Source: Lyophyllum atratum (taxonomy: Eukaryota > Basidiomycota > Agaricomycetes > Agaricales > Lyophyllaceae). Taken from it: a stretch of DNA of 64,000 nt. The translations under genes were made by a program, and so were the position numbers. Shown in pieces: positions 34,696 to 43,438 of this stretch. Each line of letters starts with the position of its first letter. Positions within the stretch are counted from its first letter, which is position 1. Below the pieces are notes generated by a model. It was not told the origin of the DNA, ran no database searches, and was given only the letters and a program-made list of their open reading frames with translations. Location of the stretch: NCBI GenBank assembly GCA_014905825.1, contig JACGCN010000029.1, positions 645,648 through 709,647 on the forward strand. Reading direction: 5' to 3'.

Positions 34696-37165
34696 ATGGG
34701 CGCCGAGAACTTTTTCAAATGCGGGCATGCATGCGTCCATGCACTGGACAGTTCTGCTAGAATCCAGTATGCGTCGGTGCAATACACGTACCGCGGCGAG
34801 GCCGTCTTAGTTGGTCTGGTGCCGGTATGGCACAAGAAGGGAAGTATCTGGAAGAGGCATGCCGCTTCTCGGAAACAGCATCCCAAATGCAATGCAGCGC
34901 AATGCCGTTTATTTCCGCACCTGGGTCTTGCGCCGGAAACCCTTCCTCGGTCGGAGCAACTCCGGGATCAACTCACGGCAGAGGATTGGAAGCGGTGGGG
35001 ACTTGCCATTGCACTGCGATTCCTTGGGCGAAGTGATGAAGGTGATGTTCCGGATTTGTACTTGCAGCGTGCCAGGCAGTTCAAGGATCGGGGCTTTGGA
35101 GAGTGGGACGAGGACGATGAGGAGGGGGAGGACGATGAGGATACAGAAGAGGAGGGCACGGACGAGTGGGGAGGGTTGGAGCAGGATGAGGACGAGCAGG
35201 ATGAAGAGGATGAGGAGAAGGAAGAGGACAAGCCGGGAGAAGAGGAGGGAGAGGACACGGACAACGAGGATGAGGATATGGAAAATCAGGGACAGGGCGA
35301 GTGGGCTGATTTGGACATGCACAAGGAGCAGGAGGAAGCTGAGGAACCGGGAGCGGCAGAGGAGGAGGAGGAGGAAGACGCGGGTCAGGGAGCGGCAGAG
35401 GAGGAGGAGGAGGGAGCCGAGGGACAGGGAGTGGCAGAGGACGACCCGGATGAGGAGGAGGAGGAGGAGGAGGAGGAGGAGGAGGAGGAGGAGGAGGAGG
35501 AGGAGGAGGAGGAGGAGAAAGACGCAGGACAGGGAGCGGCAGAGAAGGAGGAGGAGGAGGAGGAGGACGGTTCGTGTGGGACGACTGCACGCAGGATGGA
35601 CCCATTGTTTCCCTCCCGCCAGCCGACTCAGGGATCCGTGCGCAGCCTCAGTCATGTGTCGGAAACCCCACAGAACACGCCGGCCCCGGAGCAGGGTCAT
35701 AGTCAATATCCCAGCCCTGCGCCGGAGCCGGCGAAATTGACCATGCTAAGCCCAGCACCGACCGTTCTGCCCCAGCGTGCGGTGCAGCCCCTGGCACAGC
35801 TCCCCCCGGCACCGCTGTTCCCGGAACCAGTTCCGTTTTCTGCAGGCCAGGCACCAATCAAGGTCACATTTGTTGAGCACATCGTGCGTTCGAGCAGGAC
35901 CGTAGAGGAAACGGTAGGGAAGACATATCGGACGACAGATGTCCTACCTCGTAAGGTTTACAACAAGTTGAAGACGCACTTCCCCGAATCGGTAGACCTG
36001 GAGCCCGAGGTGCCACAGTTCGCTAGGGTTAAACATGTCAATATCGAGGAGTGGGTAAGGCGCCAATCACCTGGCTGCTGAGAGGGGGTTCTGACGCTGA
36101 TATATTGTATAGACCTGGTTTGCAGCAGAGTTAATGCAGCGGCCCGCGGAATTTGACGTGTCCTTGATGGGCTGCAAGGAGTTTATCGAGGTTGTCAGGG
36201 AAGGTGTCGACAGCGATCTGATCTACAGGGCGGACCTGATCATCTGCACTATCGAGTTCAGTGATGACTTCTTGTGAGTCTTGCGTTCAAGTCATTGCCA
36301 TAGATGCTCGAACTTTGGGCTTGTTTTCAGGGGTCCCGATAGAGCGCAGACGTTTGGATGGGACAGAGAATCCTTCAAAAAGTGGTTCGAAAAGTGGCTT
36401 CATGTGGCGAGATTAGTGGCGGTTTGGCCGAAACCGCTGGAGTCCTTGCTGTACGGGAACAAGGCGACGGACATGGAAGAAATCGTCCAGGTTACTACAA
36501 GGGAGCAGGGGTTACCGTATCCGCCCTTTCAGGTGGAAACCGACTTCAACAATGAGCGCTACAAAGGGCTAGAGATCTTGAACAATCCCATTTACCCGCC
36601 GGTCAAGATGAACTTCCATGACACACCTCAAGTATTTGGAAAGCTGCGGGCGATTTTTGTTGGCGGTCAGATTGTGCACATCCTGAACCTGGCGCCTGTG
36701 GATTTCGGAATCTATATAGATTCCGTACTCCCGACGCCGCTCTCAGCCATGCAGTGAGCATTTGCATATATTTCTTTGGGCGAGAAGCTAAACTTTGCTG
36801 AAACCAGGGGCGACCTCGCAAATTTTGGCCTCAACAACTTTGGCCTCAACGTGTGGCAAGGCAAGCAAGGGTTGGAAGAGTTTGAGAAGTTTGCGTACGC
36901 CATGTTGCGCGGGGTTATTGAGAAGCGGGAGCGGGAAAAGGGTGTTCGGAGGTCGAATCTGCGGACCTTCTGCTGCATGGACGTCTCTGTGTTCAAAGAT
37001 GAACAAGGTCGCTACCAGCACGTCGTCACCGACCTCGAGGCGGGACCGGGTGCGGGGCTCTTCCTGAGGTCCCTCTCCGTCTATAAGTGCCGCATTATGT
37101 TTGCGACCATGAAAGATGTATGGAGGACCAAGGCTATCGAGTTCCGCAACGGTGTTGTGTTATGA
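34696..37165 (+). CDS. Cys/His-rich + acidic + truncated ATP-grasp-like protein (block B gene 1)
   Basis: Four exons: 34696-36054, 36113-36273, 36331-36753, 36808-37165; 766 aa. The N-terminal Cys pattern is kept (C9-x3-C13, C65-x4-C70). An acidic domain with a GAG-coded poly-Glu tract follows, then the conserved C-terminal region (KLRAIFVGGQIVHI and CMDVSV ... TDLE). Compared with 16629-19392, exon 3 is shorter by 123 bp (41 codons), and the missing part includes the segment with K650 and the Gly-rich KRGYSKRGKGV stretch. The frame is otherwise intact and intron phases are unchanged. The protein has probably lost ATP binding while keeping other functions, or the segment is dispensable. The spacer to the convergent gene 2 is 1459 bp here versus 191 bp in block A. 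Confidence 0.7.
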
Positions 37166-37227
37166 ACACTAGGTTTAATAGGGTTATGGGGACTTTTTTT
37201 GAAAGGTAGGGATTTAAACCTAGAATC

Positions 37228-37330
37228 GTGTAGGGTAGGGAGGGTAGGGAGGGAGGGTAGAGGGTAGGGAGGGTAGGGAAGGCAGGGAAGGGCAGGGCAG
37301 GGTAGGGCAGGGTAGGTAGGGGAGCGCACA
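37228..37330 (+). repeat. G-rich GGGTA/GGGAGGGTA tract
   Basis: About 100 bp of runs of GGG separated by TA, AGG, TAGA or CA, with well over four G-triplets in close succession, making it a strong G-quadruplex candidate. It is not a regular telomere repeat. Confidence 0.8.
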
Positions 37331-37471
37331 GTAGCGTAGGATAGCGTAGAGATGTGTAGCATGTAGTGATATGAAAAAGGCGAGAAAAATTGGTTCGGGC
37401 GCCTTTGAGTACTGAAGTTCCAACGTGGGCCAGCCACGTCTCACGCAAAAAAACGCATCTTCAAGGATATT

Positions 37472-37552
37472 AGACACACCCGGGATCGAACCGGCGATCT
37501 CCCGCATATGAGTATGCTAAGGAGGAGCGATAACCAACTATACCATGTGTCC
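37472..37552 (-). tRNA. tRNA-like gene, identity unassigned, possible intron
   Basis: On the minus strand, 81 nt fold with a 7-bp acceptor stem (GGACACA with TGTGTCT, one G-T pair), A box TGGTATAGTTGG and B box GGTTCGATCCC. There is a candidate 5-bp anticodon stem CTCCT/GGGAG around a ~19-nt loop that could contain an intron. I cannot place a standard U33 anticodon loop with confidence. It is clearly related to the three tRNA-like elements in the minisatellites and may be their source or another family member. Confidence 0.4.
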
Positions 37553-38126
37553 TTTGGAACGTGGGGATCGTAGATCCCCATTAACACACTAAGGGATCAC
37601 TCTGCTCAAACGTTCACCAGAATTAACGACACAAAACCTTTTTTATTGAGTACATAACTACATCACTGCATATGATTCGGAGTCGAATAACCCCCTAATC
37701 ACATGGCAGGTTTTACCCTATGTGAGTGTACTCCAAGATGTTTGCACCGAGTAGAAAAACCAATATCTAAGAAGGACATATGAATAGACCACTAGTCTGG
37801 GCGGTCCAGGCACGAAACACCGTGAATTACGCTGATGATCTGCGAAGGTCCGTGGATGCGTAATGACACAAACCAAAAACCAACACAAAACAAAAGTGCT
37901 AGAAATCAGGGAAGTTCCCGAGCACGAAGTGGGAAGTGATTCCGAGAGGTAGACCGAGATCCCGAGGTGAGGAAAGAGGTTCCGAGGTGCCGAGATATGG
38001 TACCGAGGATCGGAAAATGGGAGGACGAAGTCAAAGTTCAACTAAGACTTGGCAAGAGTTTGGATAGGGTGGGGTGTCAGAACAAAGTGACGCTGATGAC
38101 TTTCCGAACCAAATGTCCGTCTAGCT
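37553..38126. other. Spacer, nothing recognised
   Basis: No gene or known repeat was found. It lies in the expanded interval between convergent genes 1 and 2 of block B, which has no counterpart in block A. Confidence 0.5.
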
Positions 38127-38530
38127 GAGCCCGTCCCCATCAATTCCGCCATCAATTTCCAGGGCACCCCACCAGCCGGGGGGCGTACCATGTTAGGGTT
38201 GGTTAGAGGTTAGGTTGGTTAGAGTTAGAGTTAGGGTTGGTTAGCTCTGTTTAGGGTGGGGATATTTATCTTGTCTTTTGTGGTATATTTCGTTGATGCC
38301 TAGGCTGATCTACGGTGGATTACGGTGGATTACGGTGGATTACGGTGGCTGAATTACGCTGAACTACGCTAGCCCTGCCATTGTTTTGACTAGACACTAT
38401 ATCACGGTGAATGACGGTGGATTACGGTGGCCGAATTACGGTGAACTACGCCAACCCTGCCATGGTTTTAACTAGGCGCTATATTATGGTGGACGGTGGA
38501 TATTACGCTCTGAATTACAGTGAATTATGC
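38127..38530. repeat. Dispersed ~200-bp repeat, copy 2, plus ACGGTGGATT repeats
   Basis: 38127-38320 matches the repeat at 29709 (GCACCCCACCAGCCGGGGGGC and GGTTAGAG words). It continues into tandem ACGGTGGATT/ACGGTGAATT decamers and a diverged ~100-bp direct duplication containing CCCTGCCAT(T/G)GTTTT. Confidence 0.8.
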
Positions 38531-38624
38531 TAACCCTGCCATTGTCTCTAAGACTAGACGTTGAACAAGATAATTTTCTGCGTAACATAAACAATTGTAA
38601 TGTAAGTGTACTAAGTAACTAGCC

Positions 38625-40255
38625 CTAGTAGCCTAGATCTGGAGCTCTGCCCATGGCCGTCTTGATGGACCAGCCCGGCTCTTTGTCCTGCAGGGTTTCG
38701 AGACACGCGGAGGGAGTGAAGAACACTGTGCCTATTCTTCCTGGAGTAACGGTGTCGCCCGGCTGAGCCTGCTTGGGCGTCCAGCGCGCTATGGCGTGGA
38801 ATATTTTGGAAGCCGGGAAGAAGCACAGTTGCCCCGGCCGGTAACTAACCATGATAAGCAGTTAGAGCGCGGTAGACAACGAGGGGAGGAGGGTTACCTG
38901 AACTTTGTATTTAGGCAAGGTACGACCATCTCCCCTCCGTCATAGTGGCCCACTGGGAAACTCACCGCCGGCCCATCGTCGCCGCCATCCAGATGTGGCT
39001 CCACCTGGAGCTTGAAAACGAGGGCGCGTCCCAGCCATGGCCCGGGATCTTCTGAAACCCACACACCGGCCTCGAAAGCTTGAACGAATTTTGCGTATTC
39101 AGCAGGGAAGAGCTTCCGGAACCATATGCCGAGGGTCTCGGCCAAGAGGGCGGTCTGGAGGTAGTGTGCTTTGATGGCGGCGGCCCCCGTTCCAGATCTG
39201 GTGTGCTCCGATGAGAGGTAGAGACCCTGTAGAAGAACAATACATCAATTGAGAATGCTAGAGAACGTTCAAGACACTTACATCTCCACGGTGGCCCAGC
39301 TGGGTCCAGCCGTGGACAAGGTGGATGACACCGCAGCGCTCTCGGTGCTCCACGTCAGGGTCCTCAGCGTCTGTGTAGCGCATTACGCGCGGGTCAACGT
39401 CATCCTTTCGGAGGGGGTGGCGTCTGTCGCTTTCGCTCAGCGTCGGGTGGACGTATGAGGCAAGCCACTGCGCCGACTGGTGATACCGTGTCACGGTTTT
39501 CTCCTGAAGGAGTAGAGAGGTAAGTGAGATATCCATGTCGGACAAAAGAGATATGTCACTCACATCTAACCCGTCCAATACCCTCTCGTTGTCCGGGGCA
39601 TTTTTGAAAAACTCAGCCCACTTCCTCTGATTCTCGAGGGTGAGCGGTACGACCTCGGTAGGTTCAGTGAGCTTGACCCGTGCCGCTACGAAACAGAAAA
39701 GTGGGACGTCGTCTGGGTCCACAAACATCGCAGAGTACCCCTGAGCAGGCACGGAGGGGTCTGCGAGGCGCTGGCAGTCGGCCTTGGCATCCTCGGGACG
39801 CACTAGCTTGAGATCGGGAAGCCTGAAATCCGTCTTGAACTTGGGGGTGTAGGTGAGGAAGGCATCCGACCGTCTGTCAGCCAAGATCAGAGTCCTACGG
39901 TAGAGGCTGTCACCGCTTCGTTTAGTCTTGGAGCCTACCAAGTCCGGAGTAAAGGCGTCAATCGGTGGATGAGGCACGAAATCGCTCGGGGATAGCCTCT
40001 GGAACAAAAGTCAGATGTTGTAACCTTTTCCGAGGTTATGCAGAGGTGCTCTAACCGGCAGCTTGGGCGCCTGATCCAAAAATGAGCAGGCTAATAAAAA
40101 ACCGCAGTCAAGCAGGCGTACCTTGTCTTTCTGCTATAACCGCAAAAGCCCAGAATGAGTCATGTTATTATTCACTGGTATTAGCTTGTAAAGCTTACTT
40201 TCTTGGTAGCCTTTTTAGCGGCCTTCTTCGACTTGGTTGGGGCTGATTTTGGCAT
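38625..40255 (-). CDS. TET/JBP-like 2-oxoglutarate/Fe(II) dioxygenase (block B gene 2)
   Basis: Six exons on the minus strand: 40199-40255, 40122-40133 (12-nt microexon encoding QKDK), 39564-39998, 39282-39503, 38898-39226, 38625-38844; 424 aa. Exons 2-6 have exactly the same lengths as in block A (12, 435, 222, 329, 220 nt). The catalytic set is retained: H-L-D, YDGGEMVVPCL, distal H in KIFHAIAR, and R in GRIGTVFF. The Lys-rich N-terminus is also kept. Both copies therefore appear to be under selection for activity. It likely oxidises a methylated DNA base as TET/JBP enzymes do, but the substrate cannot be told from sequence alone. Confidence 0.75.
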
Positions 40256-40498
40256 TTGAGAGAGTGGTACAAAGAAGGGTCTCCGGCATCCATGAAAATT
40301 TCACCCTGGAATCACATGACTGCGAGAATTTGCACATGACTTTACTTTTGTTGGGGACGTAATTTTTATTGGGGACACACCAAGGGCGTAAGGGGCCCAG
40401 AGACTACAGTACTTAGGGTTAGGGTATGAGCTCTCAAATGCCCAGCACCCACCCCTAAGTGCTGGTCGGTACGTATCTCTACCCTACTGACTAAAACC

Positions 40499-40800
40499 AG
40501 CTTGGGGGACCACTGGCGGGGTCAGTACGCGGGCGACGCTCGTCTGAGCGCTCGAATGCCCGGTCCTGGCCCCTGAGTGCCGGTGGGTACACGGGCGACG
40601 CTCGTCTGAGCGCTCTATGCCCGGTACCCAACCAACGGCGGGGTCAGTCCGCGGGCGACGCTCGTCTAAGCGCTCGAATGCCCGGAACTGGCCCCTGCGG
40701 CAGTGGGTACGCGGGCGACGCTCGTCTGAGCGCTCTATGCCCGGTACCCTGTGCAGTACGTGGGCGACGCTCGTCTGAGCGCTCGATGCCCGCACAAGCG
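40499..40800 (+). repeat. Five ~60-bp repeats with GACGCTCGTC and GAGCGCTC dyads
   Basis: Five copies, with the motif starting near 40531, 40593, 40653, 40713 and 40762, of GGGCGACGCTCGTCTGAGCG followed by CTCTATGCCCGG or CTCGAATGCCCGG. They lie inside the 735-bp divergent promoter interval of genes 2 and 3 of block B; block A has only 134 bp there. Inverted copies occur at 16245-16365. Confidence 0.85.
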
Positions 40801-40990
40801 TGCTGTACTGGCCGCGAAGCCATGCGCCGCCTTGCGAGGTGGAGATCCTCGACAGGGGTGATGGGTGATCACAAACAAGAGGTCTGTCTGAGTTTCAATC
40901 GCACTTATGCTTGGCTGAGTTTGAATATTCTGAGTCCTAAATTGCAAGTTTGCCCTAAACACGTTCTCCGGACGTTAAACCAAAACCGCC

Positions 40991-41921
40991 ATGGACAGGC
41001 GGCATAAATTGTGCCAGGAATTGATCGAAGCGGACAAGGACTTCGCAGCGAAATTCCTTCGAGCTACAGAGCAAGGTTGGGTTGGGATTCTGCGTGCGGA
41101 CAAGTTTCCGAAGGGCTTTTCCGAAGCGACGGAGGGGGACGCGGCTGAAGACGGGGATTACGAACCCCGGGGTGAGCTATTCTTCAACATCCCGCTTTTC
41201 CGAGATCCACGCTGATGATCAACAGAGCCCATCGTGAGGCAGCAGGGGGAAGATGCCGAGGAAGCCCCTCAGTTGCTTGGTGCTGACGTGAAGACTACTC
41301 AGGCAGGTGTGGCGTACATTGCTAATGGACCACGATACACCGTTAAATTGTATGACGCAGGCACAAGAGGCAGAAGCCTGACCCCGAGCGCAGGTGGCCA
41401 AGAGGAGATTCAAGCAACTCCCATTGCGCCATGCAGCGACTCAGCCGTCGGCATACGCGCTGACGAGGCGTACGAGTGGGGAGCAGAACAGGCATTCGGC
41501 AAGCTGTACCTATCTGTTGTACGCCTGAGTTACGGCTGGAGCATCAGATACAGAGGTAAAACAATGGGTCAGGGATGCATCGCGGCTGCAGCAGTTCTAC
41601 GATGAACATCACGCGACCGACCGGGTGGAAGAGATCCTGGACTTCGTTTGTGAGTTGGGGGCCGCAGAGCATGCGGTCCCGGAAGCACACCGTATCAGGA
41701 AGCTGCTCGATGCACAGCGGGTGAGTAGTCTTAAGTCACAGCTCCATTGAAAAGGCTCATGAGGTCATTAGCTGCGAATGTTACAAAAGACGTTGCAGGC
41801 TACGACGACCGCGCTGGTGGCCAATAAATCATTGCTGGACAAGAGAATAACGAGTGAACAAAGGGTCGTAAGTATTTGGGGATCGGCAGTCATAGGGTTG
41901 GTAAGGGGCCTAGATCCCTAG
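40991..41921 (+). CDS. Shortened gene 3 paralogue (block B)
   Basis: Five exons: 40991-41171, 41226-41306, 41361-41498, 41554-41720, 41772-41921; 238 aa. The N-terminal helix (ADKDFAAKFLRA), exon 2 (QLLGADVKTTQ) and the C-terminal helix (VKQWVRDA ... HAVPEAHRIRKLLDAQ) align with block A. The acidic DSE-repeat exon is missing. To keep the frame, intron 3 must use a GC-AG pair (41499-41553), which is permitted but less common. A GTAAGT near 41869 could be an extra donor, so the exact C-terminus is uncertain. Function unknown. Confidence 0.5.
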
Positions 41922-42034
41922 TCAGACCGGCTGGATAATTGTACCACCGCCCTCCCCCGATCGAGAGAACTTGCGCACGCGCACAGACATATGAGGCGTC
42001 CGTAGCCGATTTATGTTTCAGGCCCTATCGAGAT

Positions 42035-42100
42035 TGATGTAAATATATTTCATTGGTATAAATTGGAAACTTTTATTGAGGCAGGATTTCACTGTCTATC
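42035..42100 (+). promoter_or_regulatory. TATA-type promoter of block B BAH-PHD gene
   Basis: GGTATAAATTGGAAACTTTTATTGAGG lies about 45 bp upstream of the start and corresponds to the duplicated element in front of the block A gene. Conservation in a diverged spacer supports a core-promoter role. Confidence 0.45.
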
Positions 42101-43231
42101 ATGCCCCAGTTGCGGCCACGAAAGGCGGGACGCGCCAATCAGCAGCTGCGAGCATCGGCTTCTACTCCTTCCGTTCAAGAATTCGAGCAGCTGCATCGCG
42201 TCGAACCTCTGATGGTCCGGGATGAAGTGGAAACCCAGAACAAGGGGAAACCGGTGTGGGTGGAGTTCTACGACAATGACGAGTGAGTCTCGGTCTCTAC
42301 AGCGTGGTTTTCTGCTGATACCTAAGCCAATAGTGTTTTCGTCCGCCATGTGGATATTCCCACCAAGCCAGAGCCCGGAGATTACTGGAAGGCAAAAATT
42401 CAAGCCGTTAGGTCTGATCATGGCACGGGCAAGACATGGGTAGCGGTGAAGTGGTATTACTCCAGAACCGACTTCGAGGATACCAAATGGAAGACGAGTT
42501 TAGAGTGAGTTCCGCCCTTGTCTCTCACATTACTTAGACGCTCAATGTTTCGTCAGAAAAGCGATTATTCCCTGCTTGGGAGACGCCGAGTTGGTGCTAT
42601 CTGACCATGTGGACATAATCGAGCCGCGCTGCATAGAATGTGAGTGATCATGACGGTCGCAGCCTTCCCAGCCATTCAACTTTTTTCTGTAGCCCCCCTG
42701 AAAGTGGTGGCGTTCAATGACCTCCTAAGGGTGTCTCACGTCCCCCGCGGCGCCTGGTTCATGCGCTTAACAGTCAAGTTGAGCACTGCAAAGCGCGGGT
42801 CATTGAAGGTAAGCGGTTTGCCGTATGTGGCAAATATTGTTACTGATGAAGAACCTTCATGCGATCAGGGGGTGAATGGGTCTTGCGTGTGTGGTCAGAT
42901 CTACGATCCCAAGGAAGATATTCAGCGCTACTGCCCGGAGTGCGAGTGTTGGTACCATCACGCATGCATGGACATCAATATGCCTTATGAGCGTGATGCG
43001 ACACTATCGCCTGCGGCTGCGATCGCGCAGATCCCTTGCGTTCGTGGACTGACATCGCACACAGGCTCGGTCAGCGGCCCAGGCGCAAGGCTTTCGGAAC
43101 TTGAAGGCTGGTTGGAGGAGGATAAACTCCCGGACAACTGGCGAGAACGCCTGGGAGAAAGGTTTTGTACCAAGGCGGAGGAGACGGATTGGGGCAGATA
43201 CCAGTGCCCCACCTGCGCATCAATAATCTAG
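42101..43231 (+). CDS. BAH-PHD chromatin reader (block B gene 4)
   Basis: Five exons: 42101-42282, 42334-42504, 42557-42639, 42693-42808, 42869-43231; 304 aa. BAH domain residues are conserved (YWKAKI, WVAVKWYYS, LVLSDHVDIIEP). The PHD-type finger keeps all ligands (CVCG, CPEC, WYHHAC and final CPTC) and the same unusually long loop before the last Cys pair. Intron 4 is 60 nt without an in-frame stop, so unspliced reading through it is possible; the block A alignment supports splicing. It probably binds histone tails next to DNA modified by the neighbouring dioxygenase (inference from position). Confidence 0.8.
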
Positions 43232-43438
43232 CATAGATCGCGCAATATATCAATTTCCAATCGTTATTTTTAGGATCTATCAATGAGCCTCGGCTGCAGG
43301 CAACTAAATGTTTTTGCAATAACTATTTGATGGACTGATTGGGCTGACCTGCCGGTAGCGTTAGAGCAGATTAAGGGTTAGGCATGGCGGGGATATACAT
43401 ACACCGTTCTTCGCCCCCGCCCCACCCCCCTCTGAAGG

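Noticed and set aside
16654..35740. Arg-, Gly-, Pro- and Ser-rich frames overlapping gene 1 in both blocks
   Set aside because: They are off-frame readings of GAG/GGA microsatellites inside the real acidic domain.
42644..42868. Start of the block B BAH-PHD gene at 42644
   Set aside because: This frame begins inside an intron and reads through another stop-free intron; alignment with block A supports the five-exon model starting at 42101.
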